Shown: positions 22,801 through 34,300 of the stretch, piece after piece
Layout: the number at the start of each line of letters is the position of its first letter
Numbering within the stretch: the first letter of the stretch is position 1
Assembly: GCA_002118135.1 (NCBI GenBank)
Contig: BDIU01000412.1
Span: forward strand, 252,664 to 316,663
Length of the DNA: 64,000 nucleotides
Source of the DNA: Trebouxia sp. TZW2008
Lineage: Eukaryota > Chlorophyta > Trebouxiophyceae > Trebouxiales > Trebouxiaceae
Direction: 5' to 3'
Translations under genes and position numbers: made by a program
Notes under the pieces: model-generated
The model's database searches: none
The model's input: only the letters and a program-made list of their open reading frames with translations
Told to the model about the DNA's origin: nothing

Positions 22801-24526
22801 CACTTACTTATATTTGCTGTGTTACTAATGAGACTCAAGAGGTGAGGCACACAGACTTTGCTATTGGCAAGCGCACACTAAGGCATTGTGAAGGAGGGGC
22901 CTCACTTTGAAGGGCTGATATATACTGGTGGTGGTTGAACAACTGGAGTAGACAATGGTAGGGTGGGTGCTGACAAAATCATCGGTGAGATGAAGTTCTG
23001 CAAAACACGTTAGCCCTCATTAGTTGGTAGTCAAGATGTAGGACCCACCTAGGCATGTGACAGCGGTGGTGCATTGCCTTTGCCTTGAGTCAGCTTGCAC
23101 AGCAAATGCGTAACAGTTTGTGAAGAACAAGTGTGACGCAAGAGCACTTTTGCAGATCTGTCAACATGAGTGCAGACTGACTTTGCAGCAAAGAATGAAA
23201 TCAATTTGCCCAAGATTGATGCCTACATAACACCTGCTGCATGCCAGTGCACAGTCACCAAAACATGTCAACTTGCAGATGCTTACCTTTGAAGTTGGGC
23301 GAGGGTCTGTTGCCATGTACAACACAAGCCCGCTGGTCACAAGACTGATGAAAGCCATCAAGTGGAAGGCAAAGCGCCAGCCGTCCATACCAAAAGGTGT
23401 CATGGAGCCAATGTTGGTTGCAAAAAAGCCTCCAATCATTCCACCTGTGTGACACAACCGATCAGACTTGACATCACTACAAGACCGGAAGGACGACAAA
23501 CCAGTGCAAGCACTCATTTTCTGCCTGTATGATCACAACATGCCGCAAACTGCAGCTGGCTGCATATGAATGCTTGTTTATTTGTAGGCTACAGGAACAG
23601 CAATCTGATGTGTCTCTGAGCCTTCCTTGCTCTTGGTAGCAGCAAGCATGTGCTGAGTTGCATATGTCGAGCATGCTGACAAACAAATTTGAACGCACCG
23701 CATGATGCTGTGAAGAACATGAAGCCAAAAGCTTTGCCTCTGCTCTCTGAGGGGTGGTAGTCTGCCACCAGGCTCTGCACGCAAGGTATCACCAGAGCCA
23801 ACCCTAGTCCATTGAACGCGCAAGACACCATTGCCTGTCACAAATGATCAGATTTGCTTGTGGAAGGCTTGATCATAGTCTGTGCTGTTAGCTGACTGTC
23901 AGGGCAGGAGCTATTTCCAATTTCGCAAAGGTTGGCATGACAGACATGGCGCAGCAGATGAAGTATGCCTGAGCACAAGCAAGATTAGCAGGAATGGAGC
24001 AGCATGTATGCAAGGGTTATTCTCAATTGGGCACATACAGCACATGTATTCAAAGGCATGACCTGCCAGCATGGGAATGCAGCTGCAAACAGATAAGCTT
24101 TGATGATCTGCTATGCTTTAGATGCTATGTTTACCTGATGCAATGATGTGCTGAAGCCGATCACTGCTGTCATGATGCCCCACAGAAAACATCCAAATGC
24201 AACAATGTGTGTCCTGTTGTACTTGTCACCAAGCACACCACTGATTGGAGATGTGGCTGCCTGCAGCGTGCAACCCCGTGCTTACGACTTGAGGCAATTT
24301 TGCTGCGGGCACAGATTTGTATTTTCTGCAGGCAGGGTGGGCTCGCCTGGACCAAGGCCCTGCAAAGAGTGAGTGTGCCAAGCTGAGCGGGTGTGGCGTT
24401 CAACGAGCGCCCTATGAAATAGTATACAGCTGGCAAGACTTGCTCATCGGCCTTCTCCACAACCGATGCCAGGTTCATTAGCAGCGTGGTACGAAGCCTG
24501 GCGGAGGCTGCTGCGGCTTTCTCCAT
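19899..24526 (-). CDS. MFS transporter, UNE2-like
   Basis: Exons on the minus strand: 24526-24347, 24260-24135, 23834-23699, 23444-23287, a possible 23-nt exon 22997-22975, 22268-22160, 21930-21783, 21479-21293, 20968-20847, and 20278-20126 followed by an uncertain C-terminal exon (the unspliced frame stays open to 19899). Diagnostic MFS pieces are GVLGDKYNRTHIV (the GD..RR-like loop 2-3 motif), NGLGLALVIPCVQSLVAD, GGMIGGFFATNIG, REISAVLHIRTFQIIILQG, and DIVPEQLRSTVYAFDRSFEG near helix 10. The order and wording match plant UNE2-type carriers (Arabidopsis At1g78130 family), 12-helix membrane proteins whose substrate is unknown. The ATG at 24526 (ggcaATGG) is preferred; an upstream in-frame ATG at 24604 exists. 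The first intron uses a GC donor. Confidence 0.78.
21030..21245 (-). repeat. Donor-side echoes of MFS exon 21479-21293
   Basis: Reading the minus strand, the exon end (RSLYALVMFLFGLCISW) recurs as MRGLYARIMILFSLCISW (about 21110-21035) and as a third, more diverged copy (about 21240-21180). Spacing is about 120 and 145 bp. Confidence 0.8.
22293..22475 (-). mobile_element. Pogo-like MITE, copy D (decayed)
   Basis: One end (gagaagtcactg, followed by TA) matches the terminal repeat of the other copies, and internal 'gtccttac' motifs are shared. The other end (cagtgcaag) is degraded. It lies in an MFS intron. Confidence 0.55.
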
Positions 24527-25375
24527 TGCCGCACCCCGCAGGTAGGCTACCTGGAGGTTTTTTGTACTCTGAGGTCTGCTAATGGTGCCAGTAAGATCTG
24601 ACAACCAGCATCAGCTGGCTGCGGTGTGGCGTTCGAGATCACAAATACGCCATCGAGTGGGTCGAGGCTGGCGATCAGCTTAGCAAGGCAGTGCGGCACG
24701 ACAGGCAAAAGAGTCAATCTCCCGTCTGTCTACCTTGCCGCAGCGAAATTGCAGATAAAAGTTATGTTTTCAAGTTCAAAAGAGCACGACGACCTTGCTT
24801 GCGAGCAACGGGCGCAGCAATCACAAACTAATTAGTCTGTGCGTTGGTTCCAGCTGAATGCGTATACTGGGGTGAAGCTTGCAAGGTTTAAGCGCGCAGG
24901 AGCAAAAGTTTTAATTGTCTGTCAACGTGCGCCTTCTTCCCGAGCTCCCAAAGGGGCATTTCGCTGCGGAACATGACTGAAGCCGGAGGGCGCCTGCAAG
25001 CGCCCATTACTGATTCAGGTGTCAGCATCATGATCGCAAACTCGGCAAGTTTCTCGGTTTGTGTCTGCCGCCTGTCGCCAAACAACTTGGAATCGGCTGA
25101 ATTTCGCAGCAAAGAAGACATTCGTGCAGTATCGCGAGTGCATCGGCGCATCGTCATAAGTCGCTCGTCGTAACGCTCACACAAGACAACTACTCCCAGC
25201 CTCCGACGCGATTTCACTTCGAGGTAATTCTTGTCGCGCATGTCAGTTTACTGTTGCGCGCAGCCAATTTTCATGGTGTTGCCTTTCGTTCAGGCTCGTC
25301 TTTGTGAAGTCGACACTGAAGCGTGCGGAAGCCGACTGCAGATGGCAGCTTCGCAGCCTGTCGGTCTTGCGCGAC
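24527..25375. other. Divergent intergenic region, MFS and SYT genes
   Basis: About 850 bp between oppositely oriented start codons, presumably containing both promoters. A 117-codon minus frame (24888-25241) is present but has no family features, so I leave it uncalled. Confidence 0.45.
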
Positions 25376-28300
25376 ATGCTTTCTGCTGAAAGCAGCGTGA
25401 CATTGATCGGCCAGCACAGCATGCAACGAAGCGTCAGCATCTCGATTGTATCACTGGTCAGCGCCAGCCTGTTGACGTACGCAGCTGCGGAGTCAGACTC
25501 TGCAGCTTGCCCTGCCGTTTACAACGACTCAAGCACATTGGATAGTCAGGTCCATCTGGACAGGGCACAACAGCTGGCAATCCTGACGCGGAGGCTCGAG
25601 GAGACAGAGTATCTGCTTCACATCAGTCACTCTCATCCTCCCAGTCAAGGCACCAGATGGCCTACATTCCTCCTAGGCATGCTGGTGTCTTTGCTGTTTG
25701 TGGGCATAGCTGCATTCCTGTACTGGGAATACATCCAGACTCAGCTGCGCCGCAAGCAGCAGGTGGCAGTAGTTAATGGCTTAAAGGACATGGATGACAG
25801 CACCCTGAAGAAAGTTCTTGGTCAGGTCAGCTTGCTGCAGGACAAGCCTGTTGGTCTGCAGCTGTCATAATTTGTTCCAGTTGTCCAAGACGGTTGACCT
25901 GCAACTGTCATCTGTATTTGACCTTGTGCATGGCTATTGGTCTGCACGTGTCAACACAAATGACAAGTGCAGACCAGCAGTCATGCACAAGGTAAACGTG
26001 TGTTGACATGTGCACACCAACAGTCCATGCCTGATCGTCTGCAGCTGTCATCTGCGCTCTATCTTGCAATGGCTGGATTCTGCAGTCCATCTGTGTTCAA
26101 CTGCGTCTATGACTGTTGCTCTGCAGCCATCTCTCATGTTCTATCTTGCTCATGCCTGATGGTCTGCAGCTGTTGCCTGCATCTTCTGTGTCATGCCTGA
26201 TGGTCTGCAGCTGTTGTCTGCGTGCGATCTTGTCCGTGCCCGATGGTCTGCAGCTCTCATTTTGTGCGCACCAATCACATGCTGTTGAATGCAGGTTGAC
26301 TTACCAAGCTGGGTGAACTTCCCAGACTATGAGCGTGTGGGGTGGGTCAACAGCATCATAGGTGAGTTGGTCATTGGCTGATTCCAATATGTAGACATGG
26401 CTGTTTGGTTACAATGACAAATGCTTAATCAACTAGTGAGCCAGCACTGACTGTCTTAGGGAAGCAACAGGAGGCATCAGAAAACAAGTACTCAAAATTG
26501 ACAAACCCATGCTTTTAGCTTCTGCTGTCTTGCCCTGAGCATTTGCTGATCAATTATGTTTGTTTGATCATTGAACTTCTGCCGCATCTGTCTTTGCAGG
26601 TCACTTGTGGCCACATTCAGTTACAGCAGCAACAGGCATGGCGCAGGAGCAGATTGACCCTGTATTGTTTGGCTGATAGATTGTTGTTGACGACCTCTTC
26701 GATGCATTTGTATTTGCAGCCCAGATGTGGTGGCATGTTTCTACAGCAACCACAGTCATGGTGCGCAAGCAAGTTGACCCTCTGATTGATTGATCCGTTT
26801 GCTGACTAAGGGACTGACTGGTCAATAGCTTGAAGATGATGACTTCTCTCATGCCTTTATCTTTGCAGGTCAGCTGTGGTCACATGTTTTCACAGCAGCC
26901 ACAGGCATTGTACGGGAGCAGTTTGATCCTCTGATTAATCGATCAATCATTTAAGTGTTTGACTGGTCAACAGTTTGAAGATCATGAGTTCATATGCAGC
27001 TATGTTTGCAGGTCAGTTGTGGCCACATGTCTCAACAGCAGTAATATTTGCAGGTCAATTGTGGCCACATGTCTCAACAGCAGCAACAGGCATGGTACGT
27101 GAGCAGATTGACCCTCTCATGGCAAGCAACAAGCCCAAGTGGATCAGTGACATACACCTGCACAACTTCAACCTTGGAGACGAGCCTCCAAGCATAGCTG
27201 GCATCAAGGTTTGTTTGTTCCACTCTTTTGCTTTACACTAGACAGCTGCATCAAATGATAGCGTGACAACATGTCTCAACAGCAGCCACAGGCATGGTGC
27301 GGTGAAAGACTCACCCTCTGATGGCAAGCAACAAGCCCAGGTGGATCAGCGATATACACCTCCACAACTTCAACCTTGGCTCCAAGCATATCTGGCATGA
27401 AGGTCTGTCTCTGGTTTGTACATATCTTGCTCCCTTTACAGGCCAAACTTGTGCAGTGCACTCTGCTGTGACTACGAAGATCAGCCTCCAAGAGTTCCTG
27501 GCATCACGGTCTGATTCTCTTTTGTACATGTCTTGATCTCTCTTTTGGTACATGTCTTGATCTTGTTGCGGGTCAATCTTGAGCTTGGAATTCTGCTTTG
27601 AGAAGTGTTGGCACAGATGTTGCAGGAAATGGCGCAAAAGGCTTCAATTTGTTGGTTCTCTCCTTGTGTTTCATCCTGAGCAGCTGGATCGCCTGATAGC
27701 GTGGTCCTGATAGCTTCGCTCTGATTGGATAGTTGATTGCTCCAGTACATACCTAGCTGGGCCTGCTCAGCCTGTCCAGCACAATTTTGCAATGAATATC
27801 ATTGAATGGTAGCTTCAGACCTGGCCAAGCCTTGCCTGAATGCTGCCAGTCAACTGAGCACCAGCCAACGGCTATCAGACTGATTGCTGCTGCAGTCTTC
27901 ATTTTCTTGCAGTCTGAGCGCAAGTCTTTTTGCTCAATCAGCAAGCACATTAAGACTGCTAGTCTTGAAAGCTTTGCAAGCCAATGGCTCTTTATACCAC
28001 ATGTGCAAGTCAATTCAAGCCAGTTTCACAGCACTGAAACTGCTGCAGGCAGCAGCCTTGCACGCATGTAAAGCAGTGCAGCTGCAGACCCTGGAGCGGA
28101 AATTGCTGATTGCGTTAGCCTTGTATTGTTTTTCTGGTGGGATCAAGTGGTCAGTGGTCACCATTCTGCAGAATAACCTTCTGAATTGCAGCAATCTGCT
28201 CAGCACTGACCACAATACTAGCCTGTGAGAATGTTTATGATCATTCACAAAATTTGCTCCTACATTCCGGAAGAACATGAAATTGGAGTTCAAGAGCAGC

Positions 28301-31300
28301 CAGTTGCCATACATCGTGTAGAGCATTGGAGAACCTCCATACGCACTGTCACATATGCACTGTCACATGCGCACTGTTACGTGTGCATTGCCTTACACAT
28401 ACCTTCATAAGCTGCGTACATGCAACAGGTGATTGAACATCATGTGGCATGTTGGGATGACAATTTAAATGCACATCAATTTGCAGAGGCTGTAGCTCTA
28501 TGATTTTGGCATGACCAATCTTGTCTGGCTATGCCCTCTTCAGGGTGGAGCGCTACAACTTTGTCACCCCAAGCTGCCATTACTATCTTGTCAAGCACCA
28601 GTCTTGCACCAGACCTCATGCAGTGCAGGTTCAAGCAACATTCTTGGTCTGGAGGACTCATTTTCCAAGAAGTTGCAGTCAAAGATGCAAGTTCTCCAAT
28701 CAAAATTCGGTGATAAGAGCATAGCATGTGTTTGCAGGTGTACAAGGAAGAAGACGTAAGCGGCGAGGTCATCATTGAGATGGACGTCACATGGGCTGGT
28801 CAGCAGAACGTGCAATTAGTCATCAAGCCCTTTCCCAAATTCCACTTGGGGGTAGGATTGGGGGTGGGAAAGCTAATCTCAAATTTCCTGATGATGAGGG
28901 TTGGAGTGGGAAACCTCTTCTTCTCCGGCAGGGTCAGGCTTTCGCTGAAACCCTTGATTGAGCGCATACCAGTGGTTGGGGCTGTCAGGGTTTCCTTTGT
29001 GGAACAGCCCCACTTCAATTACGCCCTTACTGTGTATGGCGGCGATATCTCCTTCTTACCAGGTAAGCTGTTGACCCCTCAAAACGCACATTATCTGTCT
29101 GTGATGTGTGCAATATACTTGCCTTCCATGCCTCGTTGTTGCTTGCTGAATCTGCAGTGTCCACTGCAATGTGTGAGTGGATTGGTGCCAACACAGTAAA
29201 CTCTCTTTGTAGTGACTGCTTTGGAGACCAAGAAATTTGCCCTTACGCCGAAGTATCCTTACTCAGAGGGACAACTACAGTCAGAATGCAGTGATTGATT
29301 ACCAATGATGGAGTCCTTACATCGAGAGTGTGCTTACATTGAGAATTTTAACAAAGAGAGTCTACTGTAGATTCAATCACTGATATGCTTTGCATGATGC
29401 ACACAAATTGCATGCCCATCTGTAGCTTTCTTCACTATTTTGCACTACGCTGTTTAGTCTTTGTAGCCCAAGCGTTGTGCTGAGCTGCAAACCTCTCCCA
29501 CACACTCAACTCACATGCTGTGCACAGCCTGGAAAGTGTGTCGACGCTGTCTGCAGGTTTAGAGGTGTGGATTAACAGCTTCATCAAGGACATTGGGTTG
29601 AAGCCATATGTGCTGCCTGAAGGCATCACCATTCCCTTGACGCCAGGTCGCGTGGATGGTCTAGTGGTGAGTTTCTTCACTGTCAATGTTGTCATGACTG
29701 TGACTGCAACTGCAACAGAGTCATCAAAGACAACGTGTTGAAGCCATATGTGCTGCCTGAAGGCATCACTATTCCCTTGACACCAGGACATGTGGATGGT
29801 CTAGTGGTATGAAGCATAAGTGTGACAGTGACTGGGACAGTAATCGCAAGAGTTGCATTATCAACATTGGGGTGAAATCATATGTGCTGCCTGAGGGCAT
29901 CGCCATCCCCTTGATTCCAGGTCGCGTGGATGGTCTTGTGGTCAGAACCATCACCATGATTTTGACAGCACTTGCAGCAGTTCTACTGAGCACATTGGGT
30001 TGAAGCCATATGTGCTGCCTGAAGGCATCACTATTCCCTTGACACCAGGACATGTGGATGGTCTAGTGGTAAGAAGCATAAGTGTGACAGTGACTGTGAC
30101 AGTAATTGCAAGAGTTGCATTATCGACATTGGGTTGAAATCGTATGTGCTGCCTGAGGGCATCACCATACCCTCGACGCCAGGGCGCGTGGATGGTCTAG
30201 TGGTAAGAACGTGACTGCGACTGTAACCGCTAGTGTGACTGCAACTGTGACTGCGTCTGTGTTGGAGCTGTGACTCTGACTCCAATGTTATGTTGCATTG
30301 TAGCAAATGCCAATGAAATGCATCGCTTCCTTCATGACACACTGTACTTGTCGCGTTCAGTGAATGTGATAATCTCGGCACTGGATGACAGTATGCGCAT
30401 GGTATTTGTGACGTTCAATTCTGTTGCTGACTGCAGGTTCCAGCTGGCATGCTGTATGTGCGACTGATTGAAGCCGCCCATGTGCCAAGGCTAGACTGGT
30501 GCACCAGGCCTAGCCCCTATGTGCAGCTGTCTGTGCAATAACACCCCATGCCTGCATTGCAGTATTAATGTGATGTTCATCTGTTGCCAAACGCAGGTTC
30601 CAGCGGGCATGCTGTATGTGAGACTGATTGAGGCCACCCACGTGCCAAGGCTGGACTGGTACACTAGGCCTAGCCCCTATGTGCAGCTGTCTGTGAGGGA
30701 TAAGCGGCCCAGATCCAGCAAAGTGCTCAACACCACCCACCCACAGTATGTTCTCATCCGCTCAAACTGCATCGACATTTGCTTCATTTGCATCGCTGAA
30801 CAGGGCCTGCCCTGCAACCGGACAGTGGAGCTATGTGCAGCTGTCTGTGACCGACAAGCGCCTCACAATGTTGAACAATCACACATCTACAATCATGCTC
30901 CCATGCACAAAATCTGAAGTGACGCCTTGTCCTGTGTACATGAAGTCCTGTTTGTTGACAATGATGGCCAAGCAAAATATCACAAAGCGCAGGCTCTGTA
31001 GCAGTTCAGGTCTGACACATGAATTGCTGGCTGTCGAGATGCGGGGTCTTGTTGTTCGTTACGTCCAGGCACTGCCTCTTCCTTTATGAAGTGCCTGTAC
31101 AGTACCAACAACAAGAGCCTGCAGGTCAACATCCAGCAGTTCCAGGTGTTGGACTGTCTGACTTTCCAGAGGCACTGCTTTCTACATGGGGCCTATACAG
31201 TACCAACAATAAGAGCTTGCAGGTCAATACGCAGCGGCTGGAATCCCAAACTGGCTCATGTTTCACAGGCACTGCTTTTCCCACTAGGTGGTGCCTATAC

Positions 31301-34300
31301 AGTACCAACGACAAGAGCCTGCAGGTCAACATCCAGCAGTTCCAGGTGTTAGACTGTCTGATGTTTCAGAAGCACTGCTTTTCCTTGTAGGCTGTGCCTA
31401 TACAGTACCAACAACAAGAGCTCGCAGGTCAACATCCAGCAGTTCCAGGTGTTAGACTGTCTGATGATTCAGAAGCACTGCTTTTTCTTGTAGGCTGTGC
31501 CTATACAGTACCAACAACAAAAGCTTGCAGGTCAATACCCAGCGTTTGGGGTCCCAGACTGGCTGATGTTTCGCAGGCACTGCTTTTCCTTCTAAACGGT
31601 GGCTATACAGTATCAAGTGCTAGATTGACTGATGCTGCAGAGGCACTGCATTTCCCTTCATGCAGTGCCTACACAGTACCAACAATAAGAGCTTGCAGGG
31701 TAATACTCAGAGGTTGGGGTCCCAGACTGGCTAATGCTGTGGAGGCACTGCCTGTCCTTCTGGACAGACAATGTCCATTTAGTAAGCAGCAAAGGCCTGC
31801 AGTTCAGCAGCCAGCAGTTCAAGTGCCAGACCGACTGCTGACAGTCTGGGGCTTGAGATACTGCGTGCCAACTTGCAGAAACAGCATGGTCTTGCAGCAC
31901 AATCCCTTTGCTTTCAAATGCAAGACTTACCGACAGAAACAATAGTATTGTGAGAAAGCCAGAGCCAGTACAACACCTAAAATGGTGGCTGTTGAAGTGC
32001 AGGCTGCTGCTGCTGGTACTCTGAAGGCATCATCTTTTCTTGTAGACAGACAAAGAGTGTTTGTCACAAAGGAAATGATGCTGCCTCTATAGTAACAGCC
32101 AGTCCGGCATCTGGATTGACGGCTGCTGCATTGCATGCTGTTGCTACTGACATTGTAGAGACACTGCCTGTCCTTCTAGACAAATAGGCAACACCATGCC
32201 TCAGCTTCAGATGCAAGATTCACTGGCAGAAACAATAGTACTATAGGAAAGCCAGAGCCAGCACAACACCTGAAGTGATGGCTGTTGAAGTGCAGGCTAT
32301 TGCCGCTGATGGTCTCCTAGTAGACAAACAGTGTTTGGTTGGAAGGGAGAATGATGCTGCCTGTATCGTGTCCGCCAGTCTGGCATCTGGACTGACGGCT
32401 GTTGCTTTGCATGTTGTTGCTCCTGACACTGTTCAGCACTGCCTCACCTTCTGAGCAAACAGGCGGCACCATTCCTTTGCTTTCACATGCAAGACACGCT
32501 GACAGAAACTACAGTGGGCAAGCCAAAGCCAACACAACACCTGAAGTGATGGCTGTTGAAGTGCAGGCTGCTGCTGCTGCTGATACTGTAGAAGCATGAT
32601 CTCTCCTTGTAGACAAGCAGTGTTTGTTTGGAAGAAAGACCGGTGCCTCTGCAGTGTCTACCAGTCTGTCATCTGGACTGATGGCTGCTGCTTTGCATGT
32701 TGTTGCATGTTGTCCTGACACTGTTCAGCGCTGCCTCACCTTCTGAGCAAACAGGCGGCACCATGCCTTCATGTCCAGATGCTCCAGATGTACGAGCTGC
32801 TAGCACAGCAAAGAATGTCCTGGGAAAGCTGCAGCCAGCATGACACCTGAAGTGCTAGCTGCTAAACCGCAGGCTGTTGCTGTTTATACTGTTTGGCACT
32901 GCCTGACCTTCTGAGCAAACAGGCGAAACCACCTTGGCTTTCAGATGCGTAACCCATTGGCAAAACAACAAGTGTTTTAGGAAAGCTTCAGCCAGTCCTG
33001 CACCTGAAGGGCCGGCTGCTGAACTGCACATTCTTGCTGATGGTGGCGCATGGGCTTTGTCTTTTAGGCCCTTTCAGTATTAGCAACAAAGACCTGCAGT
33101 CCAGCAGCCAGCAGTTCAGGCGCCAGATTGACTGCTGAAATGCAATCTGGAGCTGGAGCAGTTGAATGCTGAAGTGTGGGCTGTTGCTGCTGATGCTGTG
33201 GAAGCACTGCCTGCCCTTCTAGACAGACAGATGTTACCATCCCTCTGCTTCCACATGCACAACTCACTGGCAGGAAAAGCTGTACTGCAGGGAAGCCAGA
33301 GCCAGTCTGACACCTACAAAGCTGGCTGCTGATTCTGGGCATTCTTTCTGGAGTGCAGGCTCTTGTTCTTCATATTGAAAAGGCACTGCAGGACCTTCTA
33401 GACACGCCCATGCAGTAACAGCATCAGGGCCTGCATTTCAGCAGCCTCTTTCCTTCTAGACAAACAAGGTCTCTACAGTATTAGCAGCAAAAGTCTGCAG
33501 AAAAGTGTTGCCAAGTGAAGGGCAAAATTGCTGCCTTTTTATCTGCAGGTGGGATCAGGATTTTGAGCTGTTGGTACATAAGCCAGAGCATCAGCAGCTG
33601 ACAGCCATTCATCCCAAAGAATAGACAAGCTGATGCCTTTTTGTTGACAAGTGAAAGGCAAACACAATGCTCATTATTTGCAGGTGGGACCAGGATTTTG
33701 AGTTGTTGGTGCATGAGCCAGAGCATCAGCAGCTGACAGTTGTGCTGTTGGAGCATCACCCCTTAGACAAAGATGATGAAGTGGGCAGAGTGAGCGTTCC
33801 CGTAGAAGAGCTGCCAGTGGGCGAGATGCAGGACATGTGGCTCGATCTTGGGCCACCTGACAGCAGTCAGACCAACAGCTTGCTAAGTCTCAGCGTAAGC
33901 ATCATTGCCCTCAACCCCAAGCTCTCTTCCCCTTCTTTCCTGCCCCCCTGCATCCTTATCCACATCTGCACCCATTGAGCAGCTACCAGTGGCTCAGGTG
34001 CAGGACTTGTGGCTGGATCTTGGGCCACCTGACAGCAGTCAAAGCAACAGTTTGCTAAGTCTCAGTGCAAGCGCTTGCCACCCTCTGCGTGTGGTGCCCC
34101 TTCGCCCCTGCTGCCCCAGTGTTGACCCTCTTGGTTCACACAAAAGTGCCATCATGTCAGCGTTTTGAGTGCGAGAGATGCAAGACCTGTGGCTTGATCT
34201 TGGGCGACCTGACAGCAGTCCAACCAACAGTTTGCTCAGTTTCAGTGTCTGTGCCCCATTAACATGCGCCCCCTGCCTGTGACCCTCCTCAGCCCCCACT

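Noticed and set aside
23880..23990. A possible extra MFS exon (minus, reading AYFICCAMSVMPTFAK)
   Set aside because: It has an acceptor but no usable donor before a stop, and the flanking exons (24135 to 23834) already join in phase and match the family order.
24888..25241. A 117-codon minus frame between the MFS and SYT starts
   Set aside because: No recognisable family and no splice partner; the segment is better explained as a divergent promoter region.
33547..33700. Treating all echo copies as pseudogenes of a second gene copy
   Set aside because: Copies are partial, single-edge and adjacent to the parent exon in the same orientation, not a duplicated or retroposed gene.
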